Assembly: GCA_045636065.1 (NCBI GenBank)
Contig: JAZTWW010000006.1
Location: 1-29,041, forward strand
Direction of reading: 5' to 3'
DNA: 29,041 bases
Source of the DNA: RGIG5050 sp045636065
GTDB lineage: Bacteria > Verrucomicrobiota > Kiritimatiellia > RFP12 > UBA1067
The notes under the pieces are model-generated. The model had not been told where the DNA came from, searched no databases, and was given only the letters and a program-made list of their open reading frames with translations. The translations under genes and the position numbers were made by a program. Of the stretch, positions 1 through 7,500 are shown in pieces (position 1 is the stretch's first letter; the number at the start of each line of letters is the position of its first letter).

Positions 1-77
1 TAAAAGTGCCGGCGGGCGAACTCATGCCCCGATCCGGACTTCATATACTTCTCGAAAGCATGCGCTTTATCGAGCAT
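1..77 (-). CDS. 5' end of an unrecognised gene running off the window
   Basis: An open frame starts with ATG at 77-75 and runs leftward for 25 codons to the window edge without a stop. The visible residues begin MLDKAHAFEKYMKSGSGHEF and are not recognised as any family. The start is supported by an AAGGA Shine-Dalgarno at 88-84, six bases before the ATG. It has the same orientation as the genes to its right but is separated from them by a 287-base, hairpin-rich gap, so it is probably expressed separately. Too little is visible to assign a function. Confidence 0.45.
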   Translation of the reverse strand, partial: MLDKAHAFEKYMKSGSGHEFARRHF

Positions 78-82
78 AGAAA

Positions 83-168
83 ATCCTTCGTTCGCTACTG
101 CTGGCCCGCCCTCTCTTCGAGGATGGCGTGCCATCCGTAGCAGGGTTGCTGCGCAAATCGCGAAGGAT
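83..168 (-). promoter_or_regulatory. Structured 5' leader predicted to sequester the ribosome binding site of the gene at 77
   Basis: Read on the minus strand, an 8-base segment ATCCTTCG (168-161) is perfectly complementary to CGAAGGAT (90-83), and the latter contains the Shine-Dalgarno AAGGA of the partial gene starting at 77. Between them is a perfect 7-bp dyad GGATGGC/GCCATCC (121-127/130-136). In RNA the outer stem would hide the ribosome binding site. The pairing is seen in the sequence; a switch, thermometer or mobile-repeat origin is inference. Confidence 0.4.
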
Positions 169-217
169 GGTCGAGCACTTTGCTCTTAAAGCGTAAGTTT
201 CTCCTTTTCTGTTTTCG

Positions 218-290
218 TGCAAAGCGACAGCGCTTTGCATGAAATGCTAAAATTCTCTTTAGCATATCGTGCAAAGTCCGTCACTTTGCA
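218..290. repeat. Cluster of three perfect small hairpins, two with the same stem sequence
   Basis: Three inverted repeats follow one another. TGCAAAGCG/CGCTTTGCA (218-226/231-239) has a 4-base loop. ATGCTAAA/TTTAGCAT (244-251/258-265) has a 6-base loop. TGCAAAGT/ACTTTGCA (270-277/283-290) has a 5-base loop. The first and third are variants of one unit, each followed by TGAAA and a similar AGCGTAAAA-like tail. They lie downstream of the minus-strand gene ending at 365 and may end its transcript, but there is no strong T-run. No convincing gene was found in 78-364. Confidence 0.55.
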
Positions 291-364
291 TGAAAAGCGT
301 AAAAGCACGTTTTCACTACAAGCTGTGGCGTATGTTGTCATGGATGTCATGTGACCCTGTCATT

Positions 365-1567
365 TCAAAACCAGAATGTCCTTCTGTTTGCAAAATCGGC
401 AGCAAAATCGGAATCAAAGGAGCTCTGCGGTTCGACATTCTCCCAGTCCTTGACGGACGCAGCCATTTCTGCAAGGGTCCGCCTGTGCGCATGGACGTCA
501 TTGTAGTACCTTGAATTCCCCATCCCCATCAGATAGTAGATAGCGCCACGCATGAAGATGCATGCGGCAAGAGGATCCCCTGCCTTGAACAGTTTCTTTG
601 CTAGGGGAATCATACCCGTGCAAAAGCGAACATCGTATATCGCCATGTACCGTTCAACTGCGTAGGAATGAAGCACCTTCAGTTCCCCCGCCGCAAAAAG
701 CACTTCACAGAACGGAACGTCAAATCCCTGTCTGTTCAAGGCCGACTCTATCAACGCAGACACGAACTGCTCGCGTTCGTCTTGGTTTAAGAGCGGTTTA
801 AGCCTCTTGAATTCATCTGTGGTTGGCCGACCACGAGCCATCTTCAACGCCGTTTTCAACAGCAGTCCACGATCTCCGCTGCGCTCAAAGACTTGAAGCA
901 TCAGCTCGTTAACATACCTTGGGTTGTTTTCATTGTTCTCGCGAGCCAACCGCATGGCATCATCGTAACGGCCAAGATTGAGAAGGAGATTGAAGCGCTT
1001 ACGCCAAACCTGCCAGGTTGAGGCCCCTGCAGTCTTTGCGAGCTCATCAAATCCATTTTCGTCCTTAAGCTGCGCCAACCAGCCAAGGCAACCGACGACA
1101 ATCCTTTCGCGGCGATACTTTCCGTCAAATTTCAAATCGTTAAGCACGTAGTCAATCAATTCCCTTAACACCGGGCCTGGTATCGGCAAGGCCGCTTCAG
1201 GAAAGAACAGCCCGTCGGCAAGGCCATCCGCGTCTTCGGGCAACACCTTCTTCAAGATTGCCTTGAGACAGGATTTGTCTGAACTCTGGCAAATCTGCCT
1301 CCACACCTCAAAGCAACGGCTTCCCTCCCAAAGAACACTCTGCAATGAACCGCTCGAATCGTCGACTACTCGCAGGAGCTTCAATGCGCGACGAACGATT
1401 TTCAGGAACAGCTCGACGCGAACTGCGTCGTCTTCGACCTTGAGCAGCCTTTTGGCGGCGCGATCAAGCCATCCGGCATGTTCCCCTGCGTAAGCATAGC
1501 TCCGCCGCTTTACCGTCATGCGTATGTCGGATTCAATCTCTGCGAGAATCGTCTCTTGTGTTTTCAT
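365..1567 (-). CDS. Helical-repeat protein, DUF6880-like
   Basis: A 400-residue protein with no signal peptide or membrane segment. It is rich in short amphipathic helices in a TPR/HEAT-like pattern. The C-terminal part (about 300-400), with AGDPLAACIFMRG, a following tyrosine-rich helix and a terminal RRTFWF, resembles my recollection of the DUF6880 family, whose C-terminus typically ends in a charged helix followed by an aromatic FW motif. The start ATG at 1567 lies 26 bases after the stop of the AAA ATPase gene upstream, so the two are probably cotranscribed; the ribosome binding site is weak. DUF6880 members have no established biochemical role that I can name, and the family assignment is tentative. 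Confidence 0.7.
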   Translation of the reverse strand: MKTQETILAEIESDIRMTVKRRSYAYAGEHAGWLDRAAKRLLKVEDDAVRVELFLKIVRRALKLLRVVDDSSGSLQSVLWEGSRCFEVWRQICQSSDKSCLKAILKKVLPEDADGLADGLFFPEAALPIPGPVLRELIDYVLNDLKFDGKYRRERIVVGCLGWLAQLKDENGFDELAKTAGASTWQVWRKRFNLLLNLGRYDDAMRLARENNENNPRYVNELMLQVFERSGDRGLLLKTALKMARGRPTTDEFKRLKPLLNQDEREQFVSALIESALNRQGFDVPFCEVLFAAGELKVLHSYAVERYMAIYDVRFCTGMIPLAKKLFKAGDPLAACIFMRGAIYYLMGMGNSRYYNDVHAHRRTLAEMAASVKDWENVEPQSSFDSDFAADFANRRTFWF

Positions 1568-1593
1568 GGCATCTTCATTTCTACAGTAATTTT

Positions 1594-2892
1594 CTAGACA
1601 AGAATAGCCGAAGGGTTCAACAGAAAATCAACAAGGCCTACGATTACATATCCTTTCTCATCTATCCGTGGCGGCATTTTGCCCTTGACGATTATGATCT
1701 TTCGGAACGAATCGCTGAGTTTCATGAATGGACGCTTTTCCTGTGCCGTCTTGTCTGGATCGTCGATGCTCAGCGCCGACTGCACATAATACCGCTCCCT
1801 GCCCCTGTTCGCCATAAAGTCGATTTCAAGCTGTTTGCGGATGCCATTCCCCGCCTTGTTCTTCTCAAAGGATTCGACCACACCGACATCAACGTCAAAT
1901 CCCTGTACCTTGAGCTCGTTGAAGATGATGTTCTCCATCAAATGCGTTTCCTCTATCTGACGAAAATCAAGCCGCGCATTTCTCAGCCCTGGGTCTGCAA
2001 AATAATACTTCATCTGGGCGGAAATGTACTTGCGCCCCTTGATGTCGTACCGCTTCGCTTGCTCTATTAGATAGGAGTTCCTCAATTTGGCAATATACGA
2101 TGCTATGGTCTTTGACTTCAGGATCTCGCGCCGGACGGTCTTGAATGTGTTTTCAAGGTTTAGCGGATTCGTCAGAGAGCCGATATTTGATGCTAGTACA
2201 TCAACGACATCGGCAAGATGTTCTGGCTTGCGAATCTTACCGCGCTCAACAACATCCTTGAGATACGTCTCCTCAAAGAGATTCTTCAGATAACGGCTTT
2301 TTGCTTCGTGGCCGTTCGCCAGCACGGCGAGAGGAAGACCGCCATAAACGACATACTCGTCCCATCCGTCTCTCGCATCGCCAGGGAAAACTTGCATGAA
2401 TTCCGAAAAGGTGAATGGCGTTAGGCGAACCTCGTCGCCACGTCCACGGAACTCCGTACGAATGTCGCTTGAAAGCATCTTTGAGTTGGAGCCCGTGACA
2501 TAGACATCCACATTCTCTTTCCGCATGAGGGAATTGATCACTGAGTAGAAAGTGATCTCGTCCTTTTCCATAAGTTCCGGATCGCGCACCTTGACCCGCT
2601 TGACGAACTGCACTTCGTCAATAAAGACATAGTAGTCGCCATGGTCTTTGATCTGACGCTTCAGATACTTTTCAAGCTTCAATGGATTATGGTATTTGTA
2701 GTTGTCCGGCTCGTCCAAGGCAACCTCAATGATGTGGTCTCGGCCGACCCCATCCGCGAGAAGGTAGTCTCTGTAAAGAACCCCAAGGAGATACGACTTG
2801 CCGCATCTCCTAAGACCGGTGATTACCTTGACCATGCCGTTTCTCCGGCGGGCAATCAACCTCTTCAAGAACATGTCGCGCTTTACTTGCAT
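1594..2892 (-). CDS. AAA family ATPase with DUF4143 C-terminal domain
   Basis: A 432-residue ATP-binding protein of the AAA_14/DUF4143 type. Walker A is GLRRCGKS (residues 26-33), Walker B is YVFIDE (about 89-94, Asp93/Glu94), and a sensor-like YVTGSNS follows. The DUF4143 half starts near residue 200 and includes the typical LRNSYLI and PGLRNARL segments. Near the C-terminus EIDFMA...YYVQSA looks like the relic of a PD-(D/E)XK nuclease fold seen in this family. AAGGAG lies four bases before the start at 2892, and a good promoter lies at 2956-2984. Such proteins are very common in gut bacteria and archaea and often vary between strains; their cellular role is unproven. Confidence 0.9.
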   Translation of the reverse strand: MQVKRDMFLKRLIARRRNGMVKVITGLRRCGKSYLLGVLYRDYLLADGVGRDHIIEVALDEPDNYKYHNPLKLEKYLKRQIKDHGDYYVFIDEVQFVKRVKVRDPELMEKDEITFYSVINSLMRKENVDVYVTGSNSKMLSSDIRTEFRGRGDEVRLTPFTFSEFMQVFPGDARDGWDEYVVYGGLPLAVLANGHEAKSRYLKNLFEETYLKDVVERGKIRKPEHLADVVDVLASNIGSLTNPLNLENTFKTVRREILKSKTIASYIAKLRNSYLIEQAKRYDIKGRKYISAQMKYYFADPGLRNARLDFRQIEETHLMENIIFNELKVQGFDVDVGVVESFEKNKAGNGIRKQLEIDFMANRGRERYYVQSALSIDDPDKTAQEKRPFMKLSDSFRKIIIVKGKMPPRIDEKGYVIVGLVDFLLNPSAILV

Positions 2893-2916
2893 ATTGCTCC
2901 TTCATAGGGACACAAA

Positions 2917-2938
2917 CTGCGCTTGGGCGCAGAATTTT
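2917..2938 (+). terminator. Intrinsic-terminator-like hairpin (plus strand)
   Basis: The perfect stem CTGCGC/GCGCAG (2917-2922/2927-2932) with a TTGG loop is followed on the plus strand by AA and six T residues (2935-2940 region). It would stop plus-strand readthrough toward the transposase gene. On the minus strand the same hairpin lies in the 5' untranslated region of the ATPase mRNA. Confidence 0.55.
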
Positions 2939-2955
2939 TTCCTTGAACGCTGCAT

Positions 2956-2984
2956 ATTGTATCATAGAGCGGCTGCCGAGTCAA
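2956..2984 (-). promoter_or_regulatory. Sigma70-type promoter of the AAA ATPase gene
   Basis: On the minus strand, -35 TTGACT (2984-2979) and -10 TACAAT (2961-2956) are separated by 17 bp. Transcription would start near 2949 and give a leader of about 57 bases that contains the hairpin at 2917-2932 and the AAGGAG ribosome binding site. Confidence 0.6.
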
Positions 2985-3027
2985 CCGCGAACGAAAAATA
3001 TTTGCGCCCTTGCGCACTGATTTCCCC

Positions 3028-3055
3028 TTGAACCCGCTTTTAAATAAACTATAAA
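3028..3055 (+). promoter_or_regulatory. Promoter of the IS3 transposase
   Basis: -35 TTGAAC (3028-3033) and -10 TATAAA (3050-3055) are 16 bp apart on the plus strand, 31 bases before the ATG at 3087. A ribosome binding site AAAGGA lies at 3074-3079. Confidence 0.5.
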
Positions 3056-3086
3056 CTACACTTGTGCCAAGAGAAAGGACACTTGA

Positions 3087-4229
3087 ATGACTAGACGCTA
3101 CGCTAAAGAAATACACCGGCAAGCGGTAAGCCGGTATTTCAAATGCAAACAAACCGCAGCCCAGATCAGCCGCGTGATGAACATCCCGCATCAAACGGTT
3201 GGCGCATGGATTACTGCGGCGAAATCCGGAATTTCCGATGTTCGTTGGACACCACGCAGGATACGTGACATGTGCGCAAAGGTCAAACGGCTTGAAAGCA
3301 TAATCTCCGTTCTCAAGTCAGTCGAATGTACGGTCAGTTCGCCGCAGAAAGAAAGGCTTCGCGAGATGGAGCGTCTGCATGGACAGTTCAGCAGCCGTGT
3401 GCTTTGCGATGCGCTTGAAGTCCCGCGCGGCACGTACCTCAACCATATCAAGCGCAACAAAAAAGACGCTGATTCACACCATGAGCGTCGCGAGATGCTG
3501 AAGAAGCGGATTTCGTCGATTCATGATGCCGCCCGCCAGATCTACGGAGCTGCAAAGATTGCGGCTAAACTGAAGGAAGAAGACATCCGAGTGTCAAAGG
3601 AAATGGTACACGAGCTCATGCAGGAGATGGGACTCTACGGCATCCGGACGAGAGCAAAGGCAATGTACAGGGACCTGCGCAAACACATGGAGAACCGCGT
3701 GCTGCGCAACTTCAATCCTGACGCGCCAAACAAGATATGGGTCAGCGATGTCACAGAGTTCAACTACAAGAACGTAACAATATACATTTGTGCAGTCATG
3801 GACTTGTTCTCCCGAAAGATTATCGGGTGCAAGTTCTCGCACTCGAACAATACACATCTTCTCAAGATGACGTTCCGACGGGCATACGACTCAAGACATC
3901 TAGGAGAGGGACTGATCTTCCATTCAGACCGAGGCGGAAACTACCGTTCTCGGACAATGCAACTTATGCTCAAGTCTCTTTGCATAGAACAGTCCTTCTC
4001 GAAGTCCCACACGCCATACGACAATTCGGTATCCGAGGCATTCTTCAAGTCGCTCAAGACAGAAGAACTTTACAGAAGCATCTACCGGTCCGAAGCCGAA
4101 CTTAAGGCCTGCATCTCAAGATACATCGAATTCTTCAACAACGAGCGACCGCACAAAACACTGAACTACCTTACGCCAGCGAAGAAGGAGGAGATCTATT
4201 TCTCCAAACATCAGATGCAAACGACTTGA
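3087..4229 (+). CDS. IS3-family transposase, single continuous reading frame
   Basis: A 380-residue DDE transposase. The N-terminus (1-45) is a helix-turn-helix of the OrfA type, with a coiled segment around 62-95. HTH_21 lies at about 135-185, and the rve integrase core runs from about 205 to 370. Catalytic residues are Asp221 (in WVSDVTEF), Asp281 (in FHSDRGG) and Glu317 (in SVSEAFF); the 35-residue gap between the second Asp and the Glu is the classic D(35)E spacing. Most IS3 elements encode OrfA and OrfB in two frames joined by frameshifting; here they are already fused in one frame. The gene looks intact and is the only plus-strand gene in the window. Confidence 0.93.
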   Translation: MTRRYAKEIHRQAVSRYFKCKQTAAQISRVMNIPHQTVGAWITAAKSGISDVRWTPRRIRDMCAKVKRLESIISVLKSVECTVSSPQKERLREMERLHGQFSSRVLCDALEVPRGTYLNHIKRNKKDADSHHERREMLKKRISSIHDAARQIYGAAKIAAKLKEEDIRVSKEMVHELMQEMGLYGIRTRAKAMYRDLRKHMENRVLRNFNPDAPNKIWVSDVTEFNYKNVTIYICAVMDLFSRKIIGCKFSHSNNTHLLKMTFRRAYDSRHLGEGLIFHSDRGGNYRSRTMQLMLKSLCIEQSFSKSHTPYDNSVSEAFFKSLKTEELYRSIYRSEAELKACISRYIEFFNNERPHKTLNYLTPAKKEEIYFSKHQMQTT

Positions 4230-4348
4230 CCTATCAAGAACTGGGTGGTCCCAAAGAGTCTGCCTTTGCGGGATTTCTTCGAATTTTCGGCGATTCTGAC
4301 TTTGGCCGCAAGCTGACGCACTTCAGGGAAGGCCTGCAAAACAAGGAG

Positions 4349-4375
4349 AAAAACGACCCCTCAAGAATTGAGGGG
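4349..4375 (-). terminator. Intrinsic terminator (minus strand)
   Basis: The perfect 8-bp stem CCCCTCAA/TTGAGGGG (4357-4364/4368-4375) has a 3-base loop and on the minus strand is followed by TCG and five T residues (4353-4349). It lies 24 bases beyond the CCA-like end of the tRNA remnant and would end minus-strand transcription coming from the giant gene. It lacks a T-run on the plus strand. Confidence 0.7.
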
Positions 4376-4399
4376 TTCAGATTCCACTACCCATTCAGA

Positions 4400-4436
4400 T
4401 GGTCGGGGCTAAGAGATCTGAACCGTAACATTCTGC
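4400..4436 (-). pseudogene. Degraded tRNA 3' half, similar to the tRNA-Pro at 12491-12567
   Basis: On the minus strand this segment ends in AGCCCCG-A-CCA and contains a T-loop-like GGTTCAGATC preceded by a GCAGAATG anticodon-stem/variable-region match. It aligns with the 3' half of the tRNA-Pro gene at 12491 with a single one-base gap and several mismatches. The 12 bases at 4398-4409 are identical to 12489-12500. The T stem is broken and no proper 5' half or anticodon loop can be folded; faint similarity continues to about 4470. It is either a dead tRNA or an attachment-site copy. The 342-base gap 4230-4571 otherwise holds only terminator-like dyads. Confidence 0.6.
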
Positions 4437-4514
4437 CTACTGGTAAAACATCGCAAACTACCTCGACTTTTGATTTTGCATAAAGAATTTATCATATTTC
4501 GGCTTTGGCGTCAA

Positions 4515-4531
4515 TACGCAAAATTTGCGTA
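4515..4531. terminator. Near-perfect palindrome after the giant gene
   Basis: TACGCAAA-A-TTTGCGTA is an 8-bp dyad with a single central base, 40 bases past the stop of the giant gene. It could be a weak terminator or a protein-binding dyad. No T-run is present. Confidence 0.35.
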
Positions 4532-4571
4532 ATATGACATTCCGCGGTGACTTGCTGTTTGCTTAGCTGGA

Positions 4572-7500
4572 TCATCTCAAGCGGTCGTGAACGTCAACCT
4601 GCCTGAAGTAGATGTGTCCGTTGGCCTCAAAAAGGATTCCGACCGTGTCGGCATCTACCATGGTCATCGAGTTGTAGCCCTTTGCGCCAGTGGGGCCCTC
4701 CCACACATCCACACAGTCGGCTGCGTTCCACTCGATCGATTCCCCGGCATCGACGCCGAAGTACATCTTGAGGTCGTGCCTGGCCTGCGAGATGTTCGTT
4801 TCCGGACCACCCGTGGTGCAGAACGCCATGGCGTAGACACCCTTGCCGTCGGACGCGCGCTGCCCAAGCTTGAGGAGCGACCCCTGGACGGACGAGGACG
4901 GAGTGAATTCGCCGAGATATGTCCAGTTCTCGAAATCGTCCGTGCGCAAGAGGTGGCGTCCGTTCATTCCATGCCCGCCGCCCTTCTTGGCGATCATGTA
5001 CCAGCTGCCGTCGTCCATCTCCGCTATGCAGTTCTCCTGCGAGTTGTAGCCGTTTGGTGCAAGGCCCGTCACTTCCCACGTCTCGCCGTGGTCGTCGGAA
5101 TACGCCGCGAACACGCGCGTTCCGTCCGGGCCGAAGTATTGCATCGGGAACACCAGGCGGCCCGCATTGCGCACCTTCGTCTGTATCCCGTGCCCGGGGC
5201 CGGCGAGGATTCCGTTGTTGCCTGTGAACGAGGTGTCAACGCCCTTGGCGGCAAGCTTTGCCAAAAGCTCGTCGCGAACCAACCGGCGATTGCCGAACCT
5301 GGCGGACGCTCCTTCGCCGCGCGTGTATAGCGCCGTGTCCCAGGAACCGAGCAGGTCGCCGGAATCGCGCGCGGAAAGCCCGCCTCCCGTTATGCCCATG
5401 GCGAAGAACATTCGGGTGGTTTCGTCGAAGAGCGTACAGACGTCTCCGATGTCGTAATCCCCGTCCGGGTGCCCGGTCTGGTTGTTGACGGTTCCCGAGA
5501 TGTAGTCATAGCAGTTGGGGACGTCTATCATGACCTGCGATTCTCCCCAAGTGCGGCCACCGTCGGACGACACATTGCCGGCGATGTCGATCGGCGAATA
5601 CGACCCAGTCGACTGCTCAACGCCCAGGTCGTCAGCGTATGGGCGCATATCGTAGAGCGCCACGACAGTGTCGCCGCCGCGGCAGAGCGACGGGATGCGG
5701 AACTGTTCGCCGCTCTTCTTGTAGTTTACCGTGAAGTCCTTGCTTGGCAGATTCGCGATCATCATGTTCTCGTAGCCTGCCGTATCCGGCGTGCCGCTCT
5801 CTATAGCAGACTTGAAAAACCTGTATCCGCGTTCGATGGCGTCTCCCACCGGCAACACGTCCGAGTCGGACGCAGGCGCGCCTGGGAATGCCGCTACCCT
5901 GGCCCAGCAGTCCTTGAGCGTGGCGGAGCCGAACACGGTCAGCGATCCCTTGACCAGACTTTCGGAGAGGCGGGATGTGAGGTTGCCCGCAAAAGGATCC
6001 ATACCGGTAAGCGCAAAATCCAGCGACTTGTCCGATGTGATCGGGGCTCCAAGGGCATACAGCGTCTCGACAGATTCAGCGGCCGGAAGGACGACTCCGT
6101 TGACCGTCACACTCGGAAGCGTCGTGGATGTCGCGCCGCCAGCAAGCGAGGCGAGCATTGCCTTCATGCCGGTGCCGAGCGCCGCGGCAGAACCCGTCAT
6201 GCCGTATGTAGAAAACACCCTTTCGCAGTCCGCGCTCGCCGCCGGGAAATACCAGTCCACGGCGTAAAGCTTCATCCCTGAACACACCTGGGTCGCATCT
6301 ACCGCCGCGCCGACCATAAAACGGCTTTGTATCGTATATTGGTCGCCGCTCCAGTAGATGTTCGGCGCATCAACTATCAGAACACCGTCCTGGTAGACCT
6401 TGACGCCGGTGCTTCTGGCGGTGATCGCCACAGTATAGACATGGGGCTTTGTCACGTCCTGCGGCGCGTAAGAGACGGTTTTTGCGTGCGACGTGGTGCC
6501 GTCGTAGGTGATGTCAAAACGGTCCGTCTTGGCGTTGTACACGAGCTGGACCGGATGCGAGCCCTCCTTCCAGCCGCAAATCGCCCCGCTCTCGCCCTTC
6601 TCAAGCTCCGCAACGATCTCCAGCGTAAGCCGCATCGCCGTTGCGCTGCCAATCGAATAGGATAGCGGCACGGCATCGTCTTCGGCGAACACATACACGC
6701 CATCCGCGTACGAACTCGACACATGGTGTCTTAGAGAAGAACCGCCGAAGAAAAGCCCGTTGTCCTTCGTGGGATCCTGATAGAGGCGCACATAGTCTAT
6801 CTCCATCTTCAGCGGATAGCCCGCTCCGTCCGCCGGAGGCTCCTCGCTCATCGAGCCAAGCGCATAGTTGAAGATGAAGTAGAAGTGATTGTCACGGAAC
6901 GGATACTTGCCGCTGTCGGGGTTCTTCAGCTCCGACTGTTGCCTGGTAAGGACCGTATGTCCGTCGTAGCCGATGGTGATGGACGTTTCATCAACGTCGA
7001 GCGTGTAGACATGCCACTTTGCATCATCTATGGACGGAACATTGAGGGATGCATCTTCGTACTGCTTTCCGTACGTCTTGTACTTTGCCCCTTCCCAGGA
7101 ATCGCCGTAGTGCAGCGTGGAATTGACCTTCCCGCTGTACTGGGCTTTCGTGGCGTATTCCTGCAGGTCGATTTCGCCGACCATGGGCCAGCTGTCCTGC
7201 GTAAGTGCGCGATGGTGGTTCTCAGGCACGTTGAGGTCGCCATACGAATCGACGCTGGAAAGGTCCTGACCGACCAGCCAGAGCGCCGGCCATGCGCCGG
7301 TCGCAACGCTGTAGCGCGCACGCACTTCCGCGTGTCCATACCTGAAAGCAAGTTTGCCCCAGCTGTCGATTGCCGCGGACTTGTAGCCCTGTGTCGCGGT
7401 GTTCTTCCTCCAGTCGGAGCTGGAGGAATCGTAGAACGGATTCTGCGTGCCGGGCGCGTAGCTGACCGTGATGTTCAGCGCGCCGTTCGAGACGGAAAGG

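Larger units (their letters stand above)
3020..4252 (+). mobile_element. IS3-family insertion sequence, ends not resolved
   Basis: The element is recognised from its transposase gene. The right end probably lies near 4252, because CTATCAAGAACTGGGTGG followed by GTCCC resembles IS3-family right ends. No convincing matching left repeat was found: GGGACACAAACTG at 2907-2919 is a weak candidate match to the reverse complement of the right end, but no target-site duplication flanks that pair. Boundaries given here are approximate. Confidence 0.5.

Noticed and set aside
114..126. A 13-base match TCTTCGAGGATGG shared with 12481-12493 near the tRNA-Pro
   Set aside because: Matches of this length are expected by chance in a 29-kb window, and the surrounding sequences do not align.
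67..240. A 57-residue minus-strand frame (ATG at 240) in the leader of the partial gene
   Set aside because: No ribosome binding site before its ATG, it consists of hairpin sequence, and it overlaps the better-supported start at 77. It could be a leader peptide but there is no positive evidence.
4226..4483. An 85-codon plus-strand frame after the transposase
   Set aside because: It overlaps the transposase end and runs through the IS right end, a terminator hairpin and the tRNA remnant; no family resemblance and no ribosome binding site.
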